NCBI RefSeq assembly: GCF_007830595.1
Contig: NZ_VLLD01000012.1
Reading direction: 5' to 3' (one strand)
Source: Treponema_B putidum
GTDB taxonomy: Bacteria; Spirochaetota; Spirochaetia; Treponematales; Treponemataceae
Length of the DNA: 64,000 nt
This document shows, piece by piece, positions 32,645 to 41,112 of this stretch; the first letter of the stretch is position 1; the number at the start of each line of letters is the position of its first letter. Both the position numbers and the translations under genes were made by a program. The notes beneath the pieces were generated by a model that was not told where the DNA came from, ran no database searches, and saw only the letters and a program-made list of their open reading frames with translations.

Positions 32645-34993
32645 CTACTCTTTCCAGACTAAGCGGAAGCCTCTGATGGGATCGGCTTGGCTGGAATAAT
32701 TCATTTTGCGTTTGCCGGTCATGCAGTCATACACAGCTTGTCCGGTACTTTCAGACCAATTGCCGCCGCGTACTACCCGTTTTGTATCATAGTTCGGGAA
32801 AGGTCCTGCAGGATAGGCATCCGTACTTGAAGTTACGGTTGCCTTATACAAGTCCCAGCACCACTCGGCAACGTTGCCGCTCATGTCGCAAAGCCCCAGT
32901 TTATTTGCAGCTTTGCTTCCGACATTTGCCCTATCGGTTACGGGCGGCGTTTGCGTTACAAATGCTGTTGCCGTACCGTCCCACCATTTATTAAAAATCG
33001 CAACACGGGCGGTTTCATCGCGTAAGGTTTCATACGTTTCCCCGGTAGGCGGCGTCATTCCCTGAAAACCGATAGGCTTTACAGATCCGCTTGCGGAATC
33101 CAATTTTGTCAGATAGATGCCGTTGCCATAGTTTTCGGCATTGGTGCTGTCGGCACCCTGATAGCGGGCGGCGTATTCCCATTCGGCTTCGGTCGGTAAA
33201 CGGAAGCCTTTTTTTGAAAAATTGCAATAAGCACTATCTCCATTGGCGGCTCCGTCTTTTATTACATCTCCCGATGCCGAGCCATTGAGGTACACACATT
33301 CATCCTTACTTCCGAAACACATTTCGGTATACGCATTGCACCACGCTATACAGTCGCGCCAGTTTATATTCGCCATCGGCTGATCGTCTTCGGTAGGAGT
33401 ATCTTCGCTATCCGGCTCAAAATCAAACAAATACCCGTTCTCTTTTGCCCAGTAATATACTTCATTCCATAGTTCTACCGTTACTTCATACTTGCCTATT
33501 TTATAAGGATTTAAATTAACCGTACGCCCGTCAACAAAGACGCCTTTCCATGAAGCATCCGCACCGGGTAAGGCATATGAAACGGCATGCCCCGTAATGC
33601 CGCCTACTGGAGGTGTTACCGCTGCGCTTTCAGGAACAGTAACAGCTTGCTCGGCTGCATACACGATAGTATCCTCTTCAAACGCATCAACGTCGGCAAG
33701 GGGGATTCCGCTTGTGCCGCCTTTTTTCCATGCAGACACGATATAGCCCGGATCGCATGTTACCTTGCTTTTTGCAAAGTTTTTTATATTTTTCCATGTT
33801 TCACCGTTCGGTCTTATGATATTATTATCCGTATCTATGTGCACATGGGCGCTGCCTTGTATCGTTATAGTAACATTCACCGATTTTATTTCGGCATACA
33901 GTGTCGTATCCGTTCCGAAAGGAGTATGATCATGTATGACACGGCCGCTTGCATTGTCTTTTTTCCACTGTTTTATAATAAAGTCGGCCGGACATGAAAC
34001 CTTACTTTCGATTTTGGTCTTAATTGCACTGAACTTAGTGCCTTTCGGTACTTTGATTGCAGCGGGAGGGGTTACGGTAACACGGCTGTCGCCTGTAACG
34101 GTAATCTTTACATCTTTCCGTTTGGGTTCGGCAAAAACAACGGTGTTGGCGGTAAACTTATGAGTGCCGATCAAAGCCTCACCCGCAGAACTATTAAGTT
34201 TCCAGTCTTTATTTTCATAATTGGGTTTATACTTGATTTTTCTTTCCGCTTGCGATTTAAGTGTACTCCACGTATCGCCGTAATATGCCGGAAAAGATAC
34301 ATCACCCGCTACTCTGTAAAGAACGTTTGTATCCCCTTGAACGGTTATCGTTACCGCTATCTTTTTCGATACGGTGTAGACGGTTGTGTTTGCTTCAAAC
34401 TTATAGTCAGGTAAAATCTCCGTACCCGAAGCATCGGTCAGTTTCCACGTATCGTTTTCAAAGCCTTCAGCATATCCGATTGTATCGGCTGCCCGAGTTT
34501 TGATGTGAGCCCATGTTTCACCTTTATCTACTTTAAATGTATAATTCTGACCTTTATGAATAACCTGCGGATCTCCTGCAATGGTAATCGTTACCTTGAC
34601 CGGCTGTTTTTCCGGCCGTTTCGATACGGAATAGACGGTCACATTCGTATTAAACCTATGACCGGCAGAAATAACCGCACCGGAAGCATCGTTAAATTTC
34701 CATACAACGTTTTCATAACCTGGCGTATAATCGATTTTACTGTCTGCCAGCACTCTAATATCGTCCCATTTTGTACCGACTGTTACTGGAAAAGTATTAC
34801 CGTCCGCTTTGGGAACAGCGTTTGTATCCCCCGCAACGGTTATCGTTATTTTTACTGGATTTGAATCGCGGCCGCTTCCGCCGCCTTGCTGCGGTGAAGA
34901 CGGTACGGAGTTACTTCCTACAGGATTTTTACAGCCTGCAAAAAATGCGGCAAGTGTTATAACAGCCGTTGTAATCAATAATATTTTTTTCAT
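32645..34993 (-). CDS. lipoprotein with five beta repeats and a C-terminal formylglycine-generating-enzyme (SUMF1)-like domain
   Basis: 782 residues. Leader with lipobox AAFFAGC. Residues about 45-450 hold five repeats of roughly 80 residues. Each repeat starts VxITxxGD, continues to a WxxIKxxAxxKIxYxxGY segment and ends WKxxDASGxxI...TTVYA, and resembles bacterial beta-grasp/InlB-type extracellular repeats. From about residue 470 comes an FGE-sulfatase fold with GFRLPTEAEWEYAAR, GNVAEWCWDLY and RVVRGGNW. Several treponemal lipoproteins carry this fold as a surface module without sulfatase partners, and no sulfatase gene is nearby. Probably a surface or periplasmic adhesion/binding protein. 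Confidence 0.75.
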   Translation of the reverse strand: MKKILLITTAVITLAAFFAGCKNPVGSNSVPSSPQQGGGSGRDSNPVKITITVAGDTNAVPKADGNTFPVTVGTKWDDIRVLADSKIDYTPGYENVVWKFNDASGAVISAGHRFNTNVTVYSVSKRPEKQPVKVTITIAGDPQVIHKGQNYTFKVDKGETWAHIKTRAADTIGYAEGFENDTWKLTDASGTEILPDYKFEANTTVYTVSKKIAVTITVQGDTNVLYRVAGDVSFPAYYGDTWSTLKSQAERKIKYKPNYENKDWKLNSSAGEALIGTHKFTANTVVFAEPKRKDVKITVTGDSRVTVTPPAAIKVPKGTKFSAIKTKIESKVSCPADFIIKQWKKDNASGRVIHDHTPFGTDTTLYAEIKSVNVTITIQGSAHVHIDTDNNIIRPNGETWKNIKNFAKSKVTCDPGYIVSAWKKGGTSGIPLADVDAFEEDTIVYAAEQAVTVPESAAVTPPVGGITGHAVSYALPGADASWKGVFVDGRTVNLNPYKIGKYEVTVELWNEVYYWAKENGYLFDFEPDSEDTPTEDDQPMANINWRDCIAWCNAYTEMCFGSKDECVYLNGSASGDVIKDGAANGDSAYCNFSKKGFRLPTEAEWEYAARYQGADSTNAENYGNGIYLTKLDSASGSVKPIGFQGMTPPTGETYETLRDETARVAIFNKWWDGTATAFVTQTPPVTDRANVGSKAANKLGLCDMSGNVAEWCWDLYKATVTSSTDAYPAGPFPNYDTKRVVRGGNWSESTGQAVYDCMTGKRKMNYSSQADPIRGFRLVWKE

Positions 34994-35113
34994 AATTTTT
35001 CATACCTCCATAATTTATACATAAAAGTCCGACTTGGTGCGGACAAGGGGGATTGTATCAATAATCCGGAGTAGCAATTACTTTAAGCGGTTCTGTACGA
35101 GAGCCTTTGAGCG

Positions 35114-36565
35114 TTACCTGAACCTCAAGAGATTTATTTTCTGCTTTTTTACCAATTGTATATGCTCAATAAAAATCACCTTATTATTTCTGGTTTTTGA
35201 AGCTCCTCCATAAGCCGCACCGGCGCTGCCTAAATAAACTGCAGGATTCGGATCGGAACCGTTTACAAATAAGTTGAAAAGAGAGCTGCTGCCGCCAAAA
35301 GGATTGGCTATTACAGCGGCACCGGATTCATTTATACGCAACAATGCTTTGCTAAACTCTTCTTTTTCCCACTTAGTTTCATCCGTCGATGATAGCGAAT
35401 GCTTCTTTAAAAGATTGAAGAAAAGATGTGTTTCCGGTGTTGCCAGCGCCGCATCATCGGGAATATTTGCAAAGCCGGTTTTCTTTATCTCTCTACTTGC
35501 CGTAATTTTTCCGGGATCAGCCAACATCTCATTTGTTGCAATGCAAAATTGCACCGTAAGCTCGCCTTTATAGTCATCTGCATCAATACCGCCGTTTTTC
35601 GGATTTGCAACGCCGCAGGTAATATCAAGCGCCATGTATTCATCGGTATCTTTAGTTTGATACAGAGCAGTATAAAGAGCAATTGCAGTAGTATCAAAAA
35701 GATTGCCGGGAGCAAATTCCGTTAATTTGGTAAACGCATAAAATGCCGAAGCAAATTCATCGGCGTAAACCTTTATAACACTATCAGGCGTTTTCTTTAG
35801 AACATAGGCAAACACATCTTTTTCGGTAAAATACGGCTTTGTAAGATTAGCCTCAAACTTCGCTGGGAATACGGAATATTTTGTTTCCGGCGTTACCGTA
35901 GGTGTTCCGTCAGCAGTCTTTTTGTGATTTTTTACCGTATATACAGGTACGATTTTAACTTTATCCAGCCCCTCTTTTTCAAGGGTAGCAGTCAATGTAT
36001 AACCGGAAGAATCGCCGAGTGTTACTGAAGTTCCGTTTACAAGAGAAAAAGTAAGTGGTGCTTTAAAAAAGTTTTTAATATCTGCGTTTGCTTTTTCCGC
36101 ATATTTTTCGATTGAATGGTTGTGCTCAATGCCTTCATCAAGGTTTAACTCGCCCTTGTCGTCGGTCGTATCCACACTTTCCGGATTAGCAGCATAGGGA
36201 TTGACAAAGCCGCTGACCGTTATTTCTTTTTCAAATTCTTTTCCATTTTTTGTACCTTTTACTTTTACGGTAAAGGTTCCCGCTTCGTCGTCGTAGCTTA
36301 CTGCCGTCTTTTCGGTAAACGTAATTCCGCCTGTCGGCGAACTGTTTTCAATCTTTTTCGCTGCAGCCGAAGCCGTAATCTTTCCTCGCTGTAAACCGAA
36401 TGCCGTAAGCACATCCGCTTCAACCAATTCATCAGGATTTTGCGGAACGGCGGGATTTGTTCCCTGATTTTCCGCACCGGAAGACGTACCCGTTTGCGGG
36501 CAGCCGGTTATAGACAGCACTAAAAGCAGCAGTGCCGACAATATCAGTTTAGTTATATTTTTCAT
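35114..36565 (-). CDS. large lipoprotein, probable C-terminal frameshift
   Basis: About 483 residues. Lipobox SITGC at the end of a clean signal sequence. I start at ATG 36565, which has GGAGAAAA at the right distance; an in-frame ATG at 36580 does not. No family recognised. A beta-rich domain (ITFTEKTAVSYDDEAGTFTVKVKGTKNGKEFEKEITVSGF) follows the linker. Near the end the frame passes GTA AAA AAG (35152-35144) and ends nine sense codons later at TAA. The -1 frame from that AAG runs on for 28 sense codons to 35058 with protein-like sequence. See findings. Confidence 0.65.
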   Translation of the reverse strand: MKNITKLILSALLLLVLSITGCPQTGTSSGAENQGTNPAVPQNPDELVEADVLTAFGLQRGKITASAAAKKIENSSPTGGITFTEKTAVSYDDEAGTFTVKVKGTKNGKEFEKEITVSGFVNPYAANPESVDTTDDKGELNLDEGIEHNHSIEKYAEKANADIKNFFKAPLTFSLVNGTSVTLGDSSGYTLTATLEKEGLDKVKIVPVYTVKNHKKTADGTPTVTPETKYSVFPAKFEANLTKPYFTEKDVFAYVLKKTPDSVIKVYADEFASAFYAFTKLTEFAPGNLFDTTAIALYTALYQTKDTDEYMALDITCGVANPKNGGIDADDYKGELTVQFCIATNEMLADPGKITASREIKKTGFANIPDDAALATPETHLFFNLLKKHSLSSTDETKWEKEEFSKALLRINESGAAVIANPFGGSSSLFNLFVNGSDPNPAVYLGSAGAAYGGASKTRNNKVIFIEHIQLVKKQKINLLRFR

Positions 36566-36614
36566 TTCTTTTTTCTCCATATTTTAGGCTTAATTCACAC
36601 AGACTAGTGGGATT

Positions 36615-36643
36615 ACTATAATAAATTTTCTCGAAAATGTCAA
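36615..36643 (-). promoter_or_regulatory. promoter of the lipoprotein gene
   Basis: Minus strand TTGACA (36643-36638), 17-nt spacer, TATAGT (36620-36615). About 45 nt of leader to the ATG at 36565. Confidence 0.7.
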
Positions 36644-36674
36644 GTGAAATGTTAAAAGCGTTAAAAGCGAGCTC

Positions 36675-36703
36675 TTTACATACTTACCCCTTTTAATTAA
36701 AAT
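36675..36703 (+). promoter_or_regulatory. promoter of the MscS-type channel
   Basis: TTTACA (36675-36680), 17-nt spacer, TAAAAT (36698-36703). Divergent from the lipoprotein promoter. Confidence 0.5.
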
Positions 36704-36742
36704 TAGAATTTAATAAGAAAATTTTAAGAGGTATTGTATTTT

Positions 36743-37963
36743 ATGCAAAATTTATTGGGGAAGGCACAAAGCTGGCTTTCGGAATATTCCGTTAGAGAAG
36801 AGCTTTTTTGGCTGATTGCCGTTTTGATTCTTTCTTTTATTCTTCATAAATTGTTAAAGAAAATAATGTCGGGAACGGGGAAAAAAATATTGTCCCGCAT
36901 TACAGCCAAAACAAAGAGCAAACTGGACGATTATATTTTTGATAAAATTCATGTAGAACGCGCGTCGCTCATTATATATATTTTTGCTTTTAATTTTTTG
37001 TCTCTAAAATTAAGTTTCGGAGCAGGGCTTATGCAAAAACTTGCAAGCCTTATTTCGATATGGATAATAATAAGACTTTTGCACGGCTTTTTGGACGGGC
37101 TTACAGCCTATACTGAAAATGAGCCCCGATTTAAAGGAAAGCCCTACCGAAGCTATATTCAGGTTTTTATCTTAATTGTTTATATTGCGGGTTTTATCAT
37201 AGCCGCAGGAACAATCAGCGGAAAATCCCCATGGTCCCTTTTAAGCGGAATTGGGGCTATGACGGCTGTTCTTCTTTTAGTATTCCGCGAGACGATTCTT
37301 TCCTTTGTGGCCAGCCTTCAGATTTCTTCCTACGATTTGGTGCGCCGCGGGGATTGGATTTCGGTTCCTAAATATGATGCCGACGGGGATGTTACCGAGG
37401 TCGCTCTGCATACGATAAAAATTCAAAACTGGGATAAAACCATTTCGGTTTTACCGACAAGCGACCTGCTGCAAAGCGGTTTTAAAAATTGGCGCGGAAT
37501 GCAGGAAACGGGAGGAAGGCGTATCAAGCGCTCAATTTTTTTGGACGTTTCTTCCGTAAAATTTATGGATGAAGAACTGAGGCGCAGGGTAGGGAAGATA
37601 GACCTTTTAAAATCTTATTTTGCCGAAGTCGAAAGCTCCGATATAAGTGCTCAGTACGGTAACAATACCGAGAATCCTTTAAACGATAGAAGGCTTACCA
37701 ATATCGGCACTTTTAGAATGTACGTTACGCGCTATCTTCAAAGCCTTGATACTTTAAGAAAAGACCTGACCTTCTTGGTGCGCCAGCTTGAACCGGGACC
37801 TACAGGCGTCCCTTTGGAGATTTATGTTTTTGCTGCAACTACCAACTGGGCAGAATATGAAAAGATTCAAGCCGATATTTTCGACCATCTTTTTGCATCC
37901 GTCCACGAATTCGATCTTAGGATATTCCAATATCCTGTAGGCGGCTTTTTGCCAAAAAAGTAA
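36743..37963 (+). CDS. MscS-family mechanosensitive channel
   Basis: About 406 residues. Four to five hydrophobic segments precede the pore helix region (SGIGAMTAVLLLVFRETILSFVASLQI) and the beta domain (VRRGDWISVPKYDADGDVTEVALHTIKIQNWDKTISVLPTSDLL), both typical of MscS family members of the YbdG/YnaI type. Opens under membrane tension to release solutes. I use ATG 36743, with AAGAGG at 36725-36731; a TTG at 36734 is too close to it. Confidence 0.85.
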   Translation: MQNLLGKAQSWLSEYSVREELFWLIAVLILSFILHKLLKKIMSGTGKKILSRITAKTKSKLDDYIFDKIHVERASLIIYIFAFNFLSLKLSFGAGLMQKLASLISIWIIIRLLHGFLDGLTAYTENEPRFKGKPYRSYIQVFILIVYIAGFIIAAGTISGKSPWSLLSGIGAMTAVLLLVFRETILSFVASLQISSYDLVRRGDWISVPKYDADGDVTEVALHTIKIQNWDKTISVLPTSDLLQSGFKNWRGMQETGGRRIKRSIFLDVSSVKFMDEELRRRVGKIDLLKSYFAEVESSDISAQYGNNTENPLNDRRLTNIGTFRMYVTRYLQSLDTLRKDLTFLVRQLEPGPTGVPLEIYVFAATTNWAEYEKIQADIFDHLFASVHEFDLRIFQYPVGGFLPKK

Positions 37964-37994
37964 TATACGTGAGCCTTTCAAATAAGCCGCTCTA

Positions 37995-38023
37995 TTGAAT
38001 ATTTGGCTCCCATTTTATATAAT
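37995..38023 (+). promoter_or_regulatory. promoter of the FliL-like gene
   Basis: TTGAAT (37995-38000), 17-nt spacer, TATAAT (38018-38023), only 5 nt before the ATG at 38029. Predicts a leaderless mRNA. Confidence 0.65.
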
Positions 38024-38028
38024 TGAGT

Positions 38029-38499
38029 ATGCTTAAAAATAACCGGAAAGGCTTAAGATTATATAAATTTCTTAAATATGTACTTTTTGCATTAATCCTT
38101 ATTATAATTGCCGGTTCGGTTTTTTCTCTTTTTAAAAGAAAAAATGTCGGGGAGACCTTAAAACCTGAAAACCATTCGGAAATACGCGGAAAAAAAGCTC
38201 TTTATTCCGATTTAGGCAAACTTAGGATTTCTACAGCCGATACCACACCCGCAACCCTTGTCATTTTTCCCATTTTGGAGTATAATTCTGAAGATAAAGC
38301 CTTTGAAGAAGAACTTGTTCAAAAGAAGGAAGATATACGTAAGCACATAATTGACTGGTTTTCGCAAAAAACGGTATATGAGCTTTATACTATACCTGAA
38401 CATGAGTTAAAAAAAGAATTATTAACCGAGATAAATTCTATCTTGAATTTATCCCGTATAAAGCGTATATATTTTAAGGACTTTGTTATTTTAGAATAA
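38029..38499 (+). CDS. FliL-like single-pass membrane protein
   Basis: 156 residues. A short basic cytosolic end, one membrane helix (about residues 15-35, VLFALILIIIAGSVFSLF) and an extracytoplasmic domain with FliL-like order. The last part (LVQKKEDIRKHIIDWFSQKT...IKRIYFKDFVILE) matches the FliL C-terminal helix-strand pattern. It is not beside mot/fli genes, so it may be a FliL paralog rather than the flagellar FliL itself. No Shine-Dalgarno. Confidence 0.6.
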   Translation: MLKNNRKGLRLYKFLKYVLFALILIIIAGSVFSLFKRKNVGETLKPENHSEIRGKKALYSDLGKLRISTADTTPATLVIFPILEYNSEDKAFEEELVQKKEDIRKHIIDWFSQKTVYELYTIPEHELKKELLTEINSILNLSRIKRIYFKDFVILE

Positions 38500-38531
38500 A
38501 ATTTTTAAAATAAAATTTTGGAGGAATTGAA

Positions 38532-38888
38532 ATGAGCGGACAACCTGTTGCAGCTGCACAGATTATTATAGCTGTTGTTCCCATAGTCGGTATTGTTATG
38601 GCCGGCGTTTTAATTTTTTTCTACTTATTTTGGCGTAACAAACAAATAATCTGTCAAATTCAAACTAAAACATATATTCCGATAAAATTTAATTTATCGG
38701 GTTTTTGCCTTATTTCAGGCATTCTTTTATTAATGATAGGAAGCGTTCTAACTGTTCTGTTTTCGGTAATAGACGGGGTGAGCTATGTACTTTTAGGAGG
38801 CCTTGTACCTTTAAGCTGCGGCATAGGCCTTTTGGCCTACTATTTTATTTCATCTAAAGGCAAGAAAGAGGATCTGAAAGATGATTAA
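38532..38888 (+). CDS. small membrane protein upstream of the ECF sigma gene
   Basis: 118 residues, three hydrophobic segments (about 8-32, 55-78, 83-108), a charged C-terminal end. Strong GGAGGAATTGAA Shine-Dalgarno. Overlaps the sigma gene by 8 nt, so the two are translated together. I do not recognise a family; a sensory or regulatory membrane role for the sigma factor is possible but only from context. Confidence 0.6.
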   Translation: MSGQPVAAAQIIIAVVPIVGIVMAGVLIFFYLFWRNKQIICQIQTKTYIPIKFNLSGFCLISGILLLMIGSVLTVLFSVIDGVSYVLLGGLVPLSCGIGLLAYYFISSKGKKEDLKDD

Positions 38889-39522
38889 ATTTACCAATTT
38901 ACTTAGAAAAGAATCTCCTGAAGCCGTACAAGACCGCCTCTTATGTAAAGCTGTCCTTGCAGGAAATACCGAAGCCTTCAGCCTGATTGCTTCAAAATAC
39001 CAAAAGCGCATCTATTCTTTGGGGATGAGCTTTTTTAAAAACCATGATGACTCTGAAGATTTTGTTCAGGATATAATGCTTAAAACCTTTTCGGCTCTGC
39101 CTAAATTCCGCGGAGAGTCTTCTTTTTCTACATGGCTTATGAGAATTGCCTATAATTCGGCGATAAACTCGGTTAAACGTAAAAGGGAATTCGTTTCTGC
39201 CTTTGATGATTTTGAGATAAGGACTAATGATCTTAGCCCGGAAGAGAGGCAAATTCAAAATTGTGTAAAAAATGCAATCAGGCGGGCTGTAAACGACCTC
39301 CCCGAAAAATACAGAATATGTATAGACCTTTATTTTTTTTATGATATGCCCTATGCGGATATAGAATCGGTTACGGGCATCCCTGTAAATACTATTAAGT
39401 CTCATATTTTCCGCTCAAAAAAAATATTAAAAACCGAACTTGAAAATCAAGGAATTTACGGACAAGAAGAAAGTCCTAAGTATCCGGTTTTATTTAAATT
39501 GAATTTGGCTTATGACATGTAA
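38881..39522 (+). CDS. ECF-type RNA polymerase sigma factor
   Basis: 213 residues. Sigma region 2 (NHDDSEDFVQDIMLKTFSALPKFRGESSFSTWLMRIAYNSAINSVKR) and region 4 (DLPEKYRICIDLYFFYDMPYADIESVTGIPVNTIKSHIFRSKKILK) with no region 3, the ECF layout. Directs RNA polymerase to a set of stress or envelope promoters. Overlaps a predicted anti-sigma gene by 11 nt, the usual arrangement for a sigma and its inhibitor. Confidence 0.88.
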   Translation: MIKFTNLLRKESPEAVQDRLLCKAVLAGNTEAFSLIASKYQKRIYSLGMSFFKNHDDSEDFVQDIMLKTFSALPKFRGESSFSTWLMRIAYNSAINSVKRKREFVSAFDDFEIRTNDLSPEERQIQNCVKNAIRRAVNDLPEKYRICIDLYFFYDMPYADIESVTGIPVNTIKSHIFRSKKILKTELENQGIYGQEESPKYPVLFKLNLAYDM

Positions 39523-40006
39523 TGAAGCTATTAACCGTTATATGATTCTTGATAAGCATGAAGCGGTTCCTTTTGCAGTTACTTTCCATCTTTTGAGGTG
39601 TAAGAAATGCCGCAGCCTTGTGCGTGCTCTTACTCAAGCCTCAAATCTGTATACCTCTTCTTTTAGAACCAAAGCAGATGAGGTCCTTACTGAAAAAACT
39701 ATGGTAAAAATTGAGGCGGCGGTTCCCGATTTTTTGAGCCTGCAAGCGGAAAAATATCAGCTTCCTAATGTCAGCATCTTACCATGGGCCATCGTCGGGA
39801 TACTAATGATTGTCGGCCTTGCTTACATACCGTTTACGGAAATAGGTAAATGGGCTGCAACGAATTTTAAGCTTAGTTTTATAATTCCTTTTGCTCTTGT
39901 TTTTGCTATCTTTGTAAGCGTTTATTCAGGCATATTCGTTTACCGTAATCTGGATTTTTTTGTAAAGAAGCTCGATCTAAAGGATCAAAAAATAGAAAAG
40001 GTTTAA
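39512..40006 (+). CDS. probable membrane anti-sigma factor
   Basis: 164 residues. N-terminal HLLRCKKCRSLV provides the H-x3-C-x2-C zinc-finger pattern of ZAS anti-sigma domains (about residues 27-36). Two membrane helices follow (about 90-107 and 121-145). Translationally coupled to the sigma gene, so it should hold that factor at the membrane. Its end overlaps the convergent M23 peptidase gene by 4 nt. Confidence 0.7.
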   Translation: MTCNEAINRYMILDKHEAVPFAVTFHLLRCKKCRSLVRALTQASNLYTSSFRTKADEVLTEKTMVKIEAAVPDFLSLQAEKYQLPNVSILPWAIVGILMIVGLAYIPFTEIGKWAATNFKLSFIIPFALVFAIFVSVYSGIFVYRNLDFFVKKLDLKDQKIEKV

Positions 40007-40926
40007 TTCCATACGGCGGCAGGATTTATTGTGGCTCCGTTTTTGTAAACCGTAAAATGAACATGTGGGCCTGTGCTTCTGCCTGTTGTGCCGACGGTTC
40101 CTATTTTAGTTTGAGGGGTAACATACTTTCCGCGCGAGGTTAGAATGGAGTTCATATGTCCGTAAAGGGTTTGATAACCTGAGTGATGTCTTATTATTAC
40201 ATAGTTGCCGTATACATTGCTGTAACCTGTTGCGGCTACGGTTCCCGGAAGGGCTGCATAGATGGGGGCACCGAGGTATGTTGCAAGGTCTATTCCGTTA
40301 TGAAAGCTCCTGTTTCCTGTAAAAGGGTCCCGCCTCCAGCCGTAACGGGAGGTTATCCTATATCCTCCGTGTATGGGAGACTTAAAAAGGTCTCCATTGA
40401 TTTCTTGAAGGGTTACCCAGTCGAGTTTTGCATCCGGCAAGAATATTACAGCTCCTGCTTTTAGTACATTATTATCCGAAATTTTATTGACTAAGGCCAA
40501 TTTTTCAAGCGAAATTTTATAGGTGTCGGCCAATTTTTCAGGCGTGTCGCCTTTTTTTGGGGTATAAACAATTCCGTCCATTGAAGGAATTTTTAACAGC
40601 TGTCCTATTTGAAGAGTTCTAGTGTTTCTTAGTTTATTTAAGCTTATAATTGCGTCCTGACTTACGCCGTAGCGGGCTGCAATTTCGCCCACCATGTCGC
40701 CTTTTTTTACCGAATATACTATGTAGTCGAGAGGAGGGAGCGTTATTTCAGAAATTTCCTTATCAGGTCTAAAAGTAGGCAATCTTGTATCTCCGCCTCC
40801 CATTCCGTCATCCTGTGAGTTTTGAGATACACTAGCAAAATTAAAGCCGTTCAAGGCAAAGTAGACTGTACCTGCGACTAGGAGGAAACCGATTATACCT
40901 GCAATCAAATAATGAGTTTTTTTCAT
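40003..40926 (-). CDS. LysM-M23 family peptidoglycan endopeptidase
   Basis: 307 residues. N-terminal membrane anchor (about 6-28), two LysM domains (about 68-112 and 117-161, VKKGDMVGEIAARYGVS and PKKGDTPEKLADTYKIS) and an M23 (LytM) metallopeptidase domain. The zinc ligands are in HNGIDLATYLGAPI and GPHVHF. Binds and cuts peptidoglycan cross-links, or activates amidases if its active site is weak; the ligands look intact. Convergent with the anti-sigma gene. Confidence 0.9.
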   Translation of the reverse strand: MKKTHYLIAGIIGFLLVAGTVYFALNGFNFASVSQNSQDDGMGGGDTRLPTFRPDKEISEITLPPLDYIVYSVKKGDMVGEIAARYGVSQDAIISLNKLRNTRTLQIGQLLKIPSMDGIVYTPKKGDTPEKLADTYKISLEKLALVNKISDNNVLKAGAVIFLPDAKLDWVTLQEINGDLFKSPIHGGYRITSRYGWRRDPFTGNRSFHNGIDLATYLGAPIYAALPGTVAATGYSNVYGNYVIIRHHSGYQTLYGHMNSILTSRGKYVTPQTKIGTVGTTGRSTGPHVHFTVYKNGATINPAAVWN

Positions 40927-41006
40927 TTAAACCTGCAAAACTTTTCCATATAAATTATCTTAATTATCGGTAAAAGAGTGAAATTTATTCACTTTTTTAG
41001 ACAAAA

Positions 41007-41035
41007 AGTATAATAAAAAATCAAAAAAATTGCAA
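41007..41035 (-). promoter_or_regulatory. promoter of the M23 peptidase gene
   Basis: Minus strand TTGCAA (41035-41030), 17-nt spacer, TATACT (41012-41007), giving an 80-nt leader. The rest of 41036-41112 shows no gene. Confidence 0.55.
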
Positions 41036-41112
41036 TGGGTGAAGTCTTTTATTCGTGCGGATGGTTTAATATCCTGTTGCTGTGCAATGCACGCTTGCGT
41101 CGGGGGTGTTGA

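Noticed and set aside
35114..36580. Longer start at 36580 of the large lipoprotein
   Set aside because: The Shine-Dalgarno GGAG would then lie inside the coding region, and the signal peptide begins at 36565.
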